DNA from: Hymenochaete sp. R1
Taxonomy: Eukaryota > Basidiomycota > Agaricomycetes > Hymenochaetales > Hymenochaetaceae
Reading direction: 5' to 3'
NCBI GenBank assembly: GCA_019400425.1
Contig: JAFREE010000048.1
Location: forward strand, 89,816-153,815
Length of the DNA stretch: 64,000 nucleotides
Position 1 is the stretch's first letter. Each line of letters starts with the position of its first letter. The notes under the pieces were generated by a model. That model was given only the letters and a program-made list of their open reading frames with translations, made no database searches and was not told the origin of the DNA. Positions 1 through 10,471 of the stretch are shown here, piece by piece. The position numbers and the translations under genes were made by a program.

Positions 1-2448
1 AACGTTCCAGACTTCTTTGCACCCCAGATGTTCAGCAATAATACTATTCCGGCCGTGAATGTTGCGATTTGAATTTGAGGTAAAGGCAGTGTTCCACGGT
101 GCCTGCATATGTCCCCAACATGACTGCATGAGCGAGCCGCGTTGGTGCATATTGCCAAGGACGGGAAGGTGAGTGGTGAGGGTTTACGAGGTGAGGGGAT
201 GAACGGTCTGTGGATCAGAATTTGCAGATGATAATATGTAGCATAAAGGGTGGCGGATTGGTTGAAGTGTAGGAGATTTTCCCGATGAGGATCCCAGCGT
301 ACTACACAAGCGTCAGAACAAGGCGTCTGTAATTACAAAATGTACCCACAATGATCAGGTACAGTGTCTATCCATTTATTCAATGCTGAGTCTAACTCAG
401 CAACAATATGTTGTTCCCACTGCGGGCCAACAAAGCCAAGAAGAATCTTTGACTTGTTAATAGAATACTGAAATAAAATTGATATTAGGAACCGTCGCAA
501 ACTTAATCAAAGAAGAACCTACAATAGTCCGAAGGGCGAAAGCGAGAATCTGATTCAGTTTGAGGAAGCTGTTGAAGTATGACACAGTGCAAGGAATATT
601 CGGCGGTTGCTTAAACGCTTTCGCCGGATCAGGGTGTTCCCAATACTCATCATCAACTTCTAAAGGAAGATCGAGATCAAAACTAACGGCATAAAAAATA
701 AGTATGCTGATCATTGTCGTATGATGTTGATACCTACTCTTCGTCCTGAATAGCACAAGGTCGGCCGAGTGCGGCACTTTGAAAGCGATCCAGAGCGACA
801 AGCACCCTGAAATATGTTATTTCAGAATATGAAACTCAAGACGAACCAGAAATACTGTCACTCACCAGAATGCTCTCTTCCAGAGCTCCGATTCGACGCT
901 TAGTGGAGCGTTGTAAACCTTCCGTCTGTGTGCACCAACGTCCTGGGCAAGGCGCAGACCTATCCCAACCATTGTCCATGAGGACTGAGGTGAAGATGAA
1001 TTCTGGAGGAAGATTGTGGACAACTACGACCATCGGACAGCCATTCAGTCACTAGCCGTTATCTCCACACATAACAGTATTGAGACGTACTGCATATATC
1101 TGCATGTCATATAACCTCGGAGGTCCCATGAATGACTTTCGATGAACCTGAACCTGTTCGAACCATTTCCACCCCGCAGAGTGGCCTGAGGATCCATCAT
1201 TAAAGCACCTGGGATCATCTGACCAGCGTGCTCCAAGGGAACACACGAGCATTACGACAGAACCAAAGCCGATGTCATTATGATGACGCCGGTCTGCAAG
1301 AGCACGTTCGAAGGAAGGACGGTGAAGGAGAGGAAAATAGGGATTGAGGCAAACGAAATAGTAGTCGACAAGAAGAGGGACCAGATCGTCTGGAGGGTAA
1401 TGATACTGTACAATGCGTTCTTCTGCTAAGATCTCCCACTACGCAAAGCGAGAGTCAGTTAATGATTGGGTTAGCTATTTGAACGACAATAATGGCAACA
1501 TACAGGGTGCGGGGACCAAAACTCAGCTCTTCTAGTCGGTGGGATGCTCAGTGTTTGCGGTTGATCTGTCCCAGAATATTCTCGCTTTAGGTTCAGCGCA
1601 GCCTGTACTAGCATAACGCCGCTTGATTTGCCATGAAAACGACGATCGAGTGGTTCAACGGCCAGCCTCTTCAGGCCTTCAGCGAGGGTCGCCGGTCCGC
1701 CGAGCTCATCGTCACTGGGGGCAAGATCGTCCGGGTCCACGTTCGACGCGTCGTTACCGTTCAATACTGATGTTGATCTACTAGCAATGTTGTGGGAAGG
1801 AGACGTCTGGTCATTTGCACGGGAGGGAAACATCTCCGAACCCTTTTTGTCGTTTGCCCAGGTTTCGCGATCAAGATGGGCGCCCAGCTCTTGAGTAAAA
1901 TCGGCATCCGGGCACAGCTACGAAAACGATTGAGTCATCAAGAAGCCGATGCGAAGGCGAGATCTCCTACTCGTTGTAATAGTTTCTCCATATTCTCGAG
2001 TCGATTCTCCAAGCTTTCCACGTAGCTACAACAATTTCAGTCAGACCGCCGTGTATGCGGGAGCTCAATGCTCACCCTTTAGGTGGTCCCCGTTTCTGGC
2101 GAGTCCTTAGCTTGGAGGCATCCCATAATAGTTCGATCATTACTCACTTTGGCTGCCTCGATATACGTACACTCAAAATTATACGCTGAGCAATTCGAGC
2201 ATCGATTGTTTGGCATTTGCCCGCCATCACCTAGAATCATGTGTTTAGTCATGTCCAAAACGCAGTCTTTTCACGCATACTCACAGCGTACTAGTGGGAT
2301 GCTTAGATTAGCTGCGCAATTTGGTATAGTTCGAAACTAACGACGCACTTTTCTTTCTTCTGCAAACATCACACGCCCGCTGTATCCTCCTCTTCTTGTA
2401 CTCCTGCCCCTGGTCGTTCTCATTGTTATCCTCCTCCGCAGATGACAT
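1..2448 (-). CDS. Zn2Cys6 fungal-specific transcription factor (3' end beyond window)
   Basis: A nuclear DNA-binding regulator of the Gal4-type zinc cluster family; its target pathway cannot be told. The ATG is at 2448. Readable 5' exons are 2349-2448, 2285-2290 (6 nt), 2148-2230, 2076-2095 (20 nt) and 1971-2025. Spliced, they give a full cluster (CDVC, then Cys after KKIR, then CSNC and FEC) followed by the linker KRGPPKGYVESLENRLE and a heptad-like dimerisation stretch. Downstream exons give the middle homology region: FGKSSGVMLVQAAL near 1620-1650, FWSPHP near 1510, GIGLRLAQDVGAHRRKVYN near 930, LGRPCAIQDEDFDLDLP (joined across an intron near 735) and FLKLNQILAFALRT near 530-570. The frame continues through HRPFIPSP and LLLNIWGAK to the left edge, so the C-terminus is missing. 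Family assignment is secure; some internal junctions are not. Confidence 0.9.
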
Positions 2449-3750
2449 TATCGCACCAGCAAGACCAAGTCGAGAGTCTATGAATCAGTCGAGAATATGA
2501 AATGCAAGCAAAGAGATCGTGAGGGTGAAAAGAGAACGACTGCGGAGTCAACGGAGTATTAAAGTGGCATCTTTTAGACGGCGCGCAGCAGGGGTCTCCC
2601 CCTTAAGAAGAGAAGGACCTTCTCTCCGTCCGTCCGGTACCGTCTCGTTGCTGACAAACCATGTGTCTGTGCCTGTCCGGAAAAGGAAAGACCGCTTAGT
2701 GAATCTGGAAGCCGGAGTCTACGGGTTCACATTTTCAGACACGCGCCACAACCCAGTTGCTGCTCAAACCTCTGAACCAGTGCACTCGCGTTTCTTAAAC
2801 GTCTCTTTTGTATCCTAAGTCTTGGTCTAAATGATCAAAGGAGAAACACGGGCAGTACATTGGTTTATCGGCGGTTACGGCTCCAGGACTTATACATCAT
2901 GCTGGGTTGGTACCAACGCCGACAATAGATCGCAATCCGCGCTCGAAACCAGATCAGTCAAAAAGAATCGGTATGAACTCTCCAACGAGTGGCGTTAGAA
3001 TGATTGTGTTCTGTGGACGTCAATACTATCTTTATAGCACTGCTCCCCATTCTCAAGGTTCAAACGTACGGTGTTTCTTTTACTGGTCTCATTTCGTATC
3101 GACCTCGTCTTGACCCACAGTGCCACCTGTGAAGTTGAAGTCATGGTGGCCTTTACATATTACTTGATGAACTGCCAGTAATCGGGAGAAGTTGTGCTAG
3201 TAAGTATCTGGGATTGTCGTAGTTGCTCGCCATTAATCCAGGTGAGTTTTCACTATACTGTTTTTAACTACGTCTGATTATACAGTAAGTCCAGTACTCT
3301 ATTCCTATTATCACTCAGGGTCAACACTCCTATATGTGAATTGGAGTAAGTTGTGTCAGAGACTTTGATGTTCTTGGGATATTTGGCTATTCAGATTTCG
3401 TGTATTTTTACACTGTTACCGAACACCACGGACTGAACGGGATCAAAACAGTCAAAGAGTCAAAGACCACCCATATCTGTGGTCCTTGCGAAATGAAGCC
3501 AGTGTGCGTGTGCGTGAGACCGAGGACTTGTCGTAGTTAGTTGAGATGGAAACAGTCAAAAGGGTCTTAAGGAGTCTACAAAGTCGCTACACTTCCCACA
3601 ATGTCCGCGCACATATATCAGTCTTTTACATTTGGGGATATGAATGTTTCTAATACAGCATTTCAACTACAGACCACACAAAACATACCGCTGTCCATGA
3701 ACAAATTCCATCCAAGATGTCTACCATAGATTATCTTTCTGGCTTACAAT
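2449..3750. other. Intergenic: promoter side of the Zn2Cys6 gene and 3' side of the aminotransferase
   Basis: The open frames here (for example 2519-2818 and 2907-3113 on +) begin without ATG or show no family features, and they lack convincing exon structure. I see no RNA gene or repeat. It probably holds the promoter of the zinc-cluster gene starting at 2448 and the 3' UTR of the aminotransferase ending at 3751. Confidence 0.5.
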
Positions 3751-5711
3751 CTACTGCTTTTCCTTCCGAGCCTTAAGTACTGTTTCCTTCAGCCTCTTGA
3801 GTGCCTCTTCGACAGCGTCCGGCTCACTCAAGCTGAACGATGCGCGCACATACGCCGTCTTCCCTCCTTTTGCGAGGAAACTCGTCCCGGGCAATGCCAA
3901 CACCCCATTCTCATACGCCTTATTACGAATGATCTCCTCCGAGTCTTCCTCACCACCAGCATCGCTCACGCCAACGTGAGAGGGATCAGAAGGAACGTTC
4001 AAAAGGAGTTTGAACCAGAAGAACATTCCCGCCTCGGGAGTCTCCCACTGCGCAAGCCCGTCGAGATGGCGGTGCATCGCCGCCTCGAACACGTCGCGCT
4101 TCGCACGGTAGAATTTAGAGACCATATGTGCGTGTCTCATGAAACCTTCGTATCCGTATGACTCGAAGACGCTGTGAGCGATCACCTGCGTTAGGGAGGA
4201 GACTTGGAGATTCGCATGGGATGTCTAAAATACATCAGAGAAACGTCAATATGATACAGAAGGAAAAGCTTTGGGAGCTTACGTGGATATCCATCGCATT
4301 GAGAATGGGTACAGGGCCCGAGGCAAATCCTATACGGATTCCAGCGGAAAGAACCTTTGACATACTGTCGAAACGAACGACGCGCCCCACTTCGGGCTGG
4401 GTCGCTTCCAGAGTGAAGTAGGATTGAGGTCGCGGCGCTTTACCATAGTAAAGGTAATAATACGGATCATCTGCAATAAATATCAGCGTCAGGGTATACT
4501 TGCCATTCCCATATGCACGATAAAACGCCTTACCTTCCAAAATGAGGAAGTTATATTTTCTGGAGAGTTCCAGGACTTCAAGCCGGCGTTCGGTAGTAGC
4601 AGTCATTCCAGTCGGATTGCAGCCAAACTGGGAGGAACGTTAGCTTTTGCTTCGACGCATCACTTAGCAAAGATCACTCACAGGAACCGTATATAGAAGT
4701 TTTGGATAGGGCTTTGAGCTTGGCCAGGCCTCCAAGATAGATCTCAGTGACGACGATTGGATCCCGTGGGCGTCAGTTTCGACGGCTGCAAATCCGTTTA
4801 ACCCTTGTTTACAGGTTTAATATCACGACCTTGCACTCACCAATTATATCTGCGTGAAGCTCGTCGCAAAGTGGAAGCACTCCTCTATGGAAAGGCATTC
4901 AGTAAGAAGTTTCTCAGGTTGAAATGTTAAATCAACGCACGAGTAGACTGGTGTTTCGACCAGTATACTATCTCCGACGTTCATGATCGAGTTGAAAGCC
5001 TAGATAACCAACGACTTCAGAAATGCGCTATTTAGGAATTCTAAGAACTTATCTCACTTTAAAAAGCAGGTCCTGCGACCCAGCGCCCATGGAAACCCTC
5101 CAGGATTGATGCTTTTCTCTCCCATGTGCGAATGTTTGTAAACCTTCAACCCATTCTATTAGAGGTTCCCATCCGGAAGTCGAGCCGTATTGTAAGCCAG
5201 CGGCAAGCCTATCGCCTGTAATTTCCAACTGCGTCGCTTTCGGTCCTTCATCGGTCCCATCGGCGTCAGGTGGGTTACGGACGGTGATCTGTATGTTTGA
5301 GATGGGAAAGGTGGATGGGTTGGGTTTGCCGGCCAGGAGCGAGATGACACCCGGTTTCTTTTCGAGTGGGAAGAGGCCACGGACTGGAATATACCGTCAA
5401 GGACCAGCCTGTACATAACGAACTTCTAAGTACTACGCACTCGAGTTGGGCTTCCTTCTCTTGGATTGCTCTGATAAAAATGGAATATAGAACTCGGGTG
5501 GTAGGTAGTTCACATTGTCATGCTTCTGAGCCGTCGGTGACTCCTTGTCTTGCACCAAAAGCCCATCGGAATGGTTTATCTGCCAATCGAGAATGAAGAA
5601 AGATACTGAATCAGCAGTTTGAAAACATACCTTAGTTGAAGAATCTAATACGGACGGCTCTGAGCCGTTGACCGTGGTCACAGTCGCGGTGATGGAGGAA
5701 GATTTTGACAT
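3751..5711 (-). CDS. Class I/II aminotransferase, aromatic / alpha-aminoadipate (kynurenine aminotransferase II) type
   Basis: A PLP-dependent fold-type I aminotransferase resembling fungal Aro8-like enzymes and animal AADAT, which move amino groups between aromatic amino acids, kynurenine or 2-aminoadipate and 2-oxo acids. The gene has many exons. The ATG at 5711 opens exon 1 (5631-5711). An exon starting at 5383 gives IRGLFPLEKKPG, LLAGKPNPSTFPI and the LQYGSTSGWEPLIEW segment near 5170. Further on come VGCNPTG, ILEDDPYYYLYYG (joined across an intron at 4473-4535) and SMSKVLSAGIRIGFASGP near 4330-4370, whose lysine is the expected Schiff-base residue. The last exon holds the C-terminal domain (EAGMFFWFKL, LALPGTSF, YVRASFS) and stops at 3751. 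The same alanine/aspartate-aminotransferase fold makes the exact substrate uncertain. Confidence 0.9.
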
Positions 5712-6507
5712 GGTTTGGGATCGCCGAGCCCGCGTCAATCACTGGACGGACTTTTGTAAGCTTGCTTTTACATGCAACGCGCATATCCACACTCGTGTCT
5801 CAGAGCCAGAATGACTCGACTAGACACTTTCCGACTTATCGATCAATCAGAAGGCAAGCAAGTATATGAAAAATCATTCACGCGGATTGTTCGAATTAAA
5901 CGTAATTTCTCTGAGGCATCGATAATGTCACAAGAGAGGGGCTTGCGTCGTCTTTCTGCGTTCTCTTGTGCAGTGCAAGCAAGGCAGATTCAAGCCGTAC
6001 CTCTGCCACTTTGTTGAAGTCTTCTCGTCTTGATATATCTCGTGCAGCGTCCTTTCACTAGCATGGAATCAGAGAACTCATTGAAATGGGTTGGTTGGAA
6101 GTGCACGTTATGCGTATGCTAGGACGGGTGCATATCGAGGAGCACGATACGTAATACGATAGAGAAGAATCGTAACCACCAGACCTTGATGAAGATTACC
6201 AAATAAATAAAGCGTATGTACTTGAATTTGGGAGTAAAGCAGGAATCTCCGGGAATAGAAGAACAGATAATCAACAATGATCAGCAATGGCGGGTAGAGA
6301 GAGCTGTGTCGAAGAGACATATGCAGTCTCCGCGACGATGGTCGAAGTAAAGTGAGAGTGACCCGGTGAGAGGAAGAAATTTAAACAGAAGACCAGAAGA
6401 GAGGGAGCGAGCGGTAGTCGTGTGTTACTTGTGTGACAGACGCGCTGTCACGAAGTCACTCAGAGACAACGACACGACGCGCCGCTCCTTCCTGTGTCTC
6501 ACCATCG
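5712..6507. promoter_or_regulatory. Shared upstream region of the divergent aminotransferase and ORC1 genes
   Basis: About 800 bp between two divergent ATGs (5711 on -, 6508 on +). The open frame at 5772-6017 (+) resembles nothing I recognise and has no support. No specific operator was identified; the promoter role follows only from the head-to-head arrangement. Confidence 0.4.
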
Positions 6508-9146
6508 ATGACGATCGAAGCGCAAACGCCTCGGCGCTCAAATAGATACCAACCCCTCGTAGTAGGTGGCTCAGGCTCGAAGCTCGATGACCATGTACAT
6601 GTAAGGTTTCTCGGTGACCCCATCTACACCCGGTCGGCGCAAGCTTTTGACGTGGACGAAGAGGACGAGGTCGATGAAGACGCCAACAAAGATACATTCT
6701 TTTACGAGGGTTTTCTGAAGGAGCGCAAGAAGCGAGGCCTACCTAAGAGGTCCGAAGCCGATGGAGGAGAAACAGAAGAGTTTCATGTGGGCGATACCGT
6801 GTTTGTAGAGACTCTTTCCCGACTTCCTAGCATTGGAGTTATCGTAGCTATTTGGGAGGTGAACATTTCAAACGAGAGCGACGAAGACAGGAAAGTACAA
6901 AAGGTTAAAGTTCATTGGTTCTTGCGACCAAACGAATTGGCCACAGTGAGGGCGAAAAGGAAATATCTAGATGTAAGCAGCCCCTCGCTTTTGTTGACAA
7001 CTTGTGCTATATCGCTTACCGACACGTACTTAGAACGAAATATATTTCTCTTTGTCAACTAGTGCGACTCTGTCTCCCCAAGCTATCATTCGTCGTTGCA
7101 ATGTTCTTCCTCGGGCTCCGCGACCAGCTGTATCAGATTCCACGTTCCGGACGAAGAAAGGCAAAGCCCCTGCTTTGACTTCAGACGAGTACTGCTGCTT
7201 CTCTGCTATTGATCCACGACGGGGGCTGTACTATAACTTCAACTGGGAGCGCCATCAATCCCAGTCAAAGTCGTCTGGTTTTAGTGAAGGATCGGCATGG
7301 GAGATTATTCCTGACAAGCGTCTGCGCAAATCTGAGGAGCGGGATAACGAGGATCATGACAGTGGGGAAGAATTTGTTGCAAAGTCTGAGGATGGGGACA
7401 GCTCGGAAGAGTCTGAAGGCGATGTATCGCTCGACGAGGAACCTGAACGGGATGAAGATGGCGCGGAGGATGCAGTACCCCGAACCCCGTCAAGGAAACG
7501 AAGGCGGACAAAAGTTCAAGCTACTCCCCAAAGTCGCAAACGCGGAAGGCGGACTATAGCAGCTCCAACACCTCACACACGCGCCGCCCTCCGAGCTCGA
7601 TCGAAATCGAAACGCTCTCAATTACGACCTCTTCCAGAACTTGCTTATGACGCCCCTGACTTCACGACTGCAATGCTACCTGAGAACGCTTGGTTGAGGG
7701 CTATGCAAGTTTTGCACGTAGGGTCCAGGCCTGAAAACTTGCCTTGTCGAGAGAAGGAATATGGTCAGATCATGCGTTCTGTCGAGGGCCTACTTGAAGA
7801 AGGTAGTGGCGGTTGTGTGTGTAAGTCCTATATTTCAGTGTTCTTCAGTTGATCAACGGGCCTGACAAGCAGTGAAGACGTTTCGGGAGTGCCTGGAACA
7901 GGCAAGACGGCCACTGTTCATAGGATTGTACGAGATCTCAAGCGATTGGCTGAGCGGAATGTAAGTATACTCTATATTTACAAAGTTCTCGTTTTGAAGC
8001 GCCTTTTACAGGAAGCCAATCCGTTCACCTATGTAGAAATCAATGGATTGAAGATACCAGATGCCTCAGCTTCGTATAGTTTACTTTGGGAAGCTGTTTC
8101 GGGTCATGATGTAGCGTCTGAAGGGCATTTGAAGGTCAGCTCGAAGGAAGCGCTAAAGCAGCTTACCAAGTACTTCAGTGCAGGTGTACGAGCTGGACCC
8201 GGAGGTCATGCATGGTGAGCTTTTATTCCTCATGACCAAACGACTGGTCATTAAGCATTTTGGGCTCCAGCATAGTGCTTATGGACGAGTTGGACCAGCT
8301 CCTGACAACTAAACAAGAAGTCGTCTACAATTTTTTTAACTGGCCTACGCTGGTCAATTCGAAGTTGATAGTCATAGCTGTGGCAAATACTCACGATCTG
8401 CCTGAGCGCGTCATGACAGGTCGAGTGCGCAGTCGCCTAGGTACGAGCTTCTTCATTCCACCCAACGCCGTTCCATCTGAGATTATGACTTAACAGGAAT
8501 GACTCGCATCAACTATGAACCTTACAAGAAACCACAGCTAGTAGAGATCGTAAACGCTAGGCTGAAAGCCGCTCAGGAAGGATACAACGGAACCTTCCCT
8601 GAAGTCCTGACCGCAGACGGCATCGGCTTTGCAGCTGCCAAAGTCGCCTCCGTCAGCGGGGACGCCCGACGTGTCCTCGATATCTGCAGACGAGCCGTCG
8701 AGCTCGTCAGACCCAAAGAAAAACCCGCCCGAATCGCAGACGTGAAAGAGGTCATCACACGCATGCAAAGCAGTCTCACCGCGTCTTACCTTGAAGACTG
8801 CAGTCTTCATGAACGGATCATGCTTGCGTCGCTCGTGAAATGTATTCTCAAGAGCGGCGTGCTGGAGATACCGTGGGGAGACGTGCAACATCAGCATCTT
8901 ATTTATACGCCTGTCCTTGCGGGGCATGGTGAATCCACTCGCAGACCCAATGCGTATGAGCTTCGATGCATATTGGATGGTCTGTTAGCATCTCATACCA
9001 TACTCGTTGAGGACGTAAGTGGAGCCGCCTCGTTGAAGAAGGCGGAAACCGATCGGAAGCTTATGCTCAATGTTGAGCAAGTGGAGGTTCAGCGAGTCCT
9101 CGGTGACATGGGTGGAAACGTTTGGAAGACAGCTTTAGGTGTATGA
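6508..9146 (+). CDS. ORC1: Origin recognition complex subunit 1 (BAH + AAA+ ATPase + winged helix)
   Basis: Largest subunit of the origin recognition complex; it binds ATP and, with Cdc6, loads the MCM helicase at replication origins in the nucleus. Exons are 6508-6972, 7034-7820, 7878-7960, 8012-8214, 8271-8440 and 8497-9146, giving 785 codons plus stop. The frame is open back to 6433, but that triplet is GTG, so I chose the first ATG. Residues about 30-190 form a BAH domain (HVGDTVFVET, VKVHWFLRPNE, LDNEIYFSLS). Then comes a charged, disordered basic stretch (EEPERDEDG, SRKRRRTKV). The AAA+ domain has Walker A GVPGTGKT (about 421-429), Walker B IVLMDELDQL (about 513), sensor-1 IAVANTHD and an arginine-rich TGRVRSRLG segment. 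The last 200 residues form the lid and winged helix. No key residue is missing. Confidence 0.96.
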
Positions 9147-10471
9147 TGACGGGTTTAAATCGATTTAAATCTCGAGCTGAGTACCGATGACTATTCGCAA
9201 ACTTCAAGTATTTTTCAGTGCATCCGTGGAGAACGTAGTATCGACCCCTCTTATCATACCAACCAACGAACTTCATATAGGAAGACTCAAAATAATGACG
9301 TGCGATATTTCTCAATTTCAAAACCAGTGTAGAATCTCAAGGCCATCATATAGGAAAGCGCAATAAGGCATTCTCTCGAGTATCCCGACCTGACTCAGCG
9401 GAGTCAGGCTCTCCTGTAATACTATGCAGAAGCACGTAGATGTTGATGACCAATGCAAACAGCGAAGACATGTCCTGTGCTCTAGCTCTAGGATTCGTTA
9501 GGAGACGCTGCCACCACTAGCACATTTTCCATTATTTCCCTCTTTTGCCAGAGCGTTTCTATTAAGTACTACCAGTAATATTATCAACATACTGGCCCCC
9601 TGCATCTCCATACCAATTTTCCGAATCCAGGCAAGTAAGTTGCTTCAGAAAAGGCTCCCCCTTCTCTAGTACCCAGGCCAAAGAAGAGGTATCCACTTGA
9701 AGTGCTAAATTCGACTTGATTTGATTTTGAATCACCCCTTTTAACATTCCACCTATCATTCCACCTACCACCTTGCGTTCCGCCTCTTCCCTAAAAACAA
9801 CGAAAAAAAAACTTCGCAAACGATCTAAGCCCAAGTCTAACAAGTCTGGTCCTAGTCTAAAAGATTCGCCAAGTCATCTCGAACTGAACTCCCAACAAAC
9901 TCGCAGAAGTACTGTGCATCAAACAACAACGACTACTGTCCATTTACATGTACATCTCAATCACCACACCGATTTTCAAAGAGCCCAAAATCGCAGAAGG
10001 GAGTCGATTGGTGATACATATGTTCGTATTATGGCAGGGGAAGAAGTGCTAGTAGGCTAACTTGGATACACTCGAACTCCGTAACGACCGACCGATCAAA
10101 GACAACGAGGGAAAGACCAAAGAGAAAAGGAGAAAAAGGGAGGCACCAGAAGGCAGGATGGTAAACATAATCGTAGAACATAAGGTGTAGGGCAGTGTCT
10201 ATTATGGTATGGTATTTAAGGGTCGACCGTGAAGCCAGAGGAAGAAGGTGGGGAAGGTAATTCGGTCAAGTTTATCAAGGGGAGGGGAAGGCCCGGGGGA
10301 GGATGGAATATGGAAGGAAAGCAGCAACAACAGAAGAAACACCAAAAACATCTCAAGAAAGAAAGAAAGACAGCAGATTCACAAACAACCCCACTTCACC
10401 ACGAAAGCACAAAAAGAAAAGAGAAAAGGAAAGAGAGAAGAGAAGTCCACATTCACATCCACCATTCACGC
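9147..10471. other. Convergent intergenic region between ORC1 and the 904-residue protein gene
   Basis: Two 3' ends face each other here. A minus-strand frame (9562-9843) contains a glycine-rich stretch GGMIGGMLKGVI, but it begins without ATG upstream and has only a possible acceptor at its 5' side. A plus-strand frame (9773-10060) overlaps it. I cannot decide that either is a gene. The purine-rich plus strand at 10080-10460 fits a pyrimidine-rich 3' UTR of the minus-strand gene. Confidence 0.4.

Noticed and set aside
6433..6507. N-terminal extension of ORC1
   Set aside because: The first triplet is GTG; eukaryotic start more likely at the ATG at 6508, directly before the conserved part.
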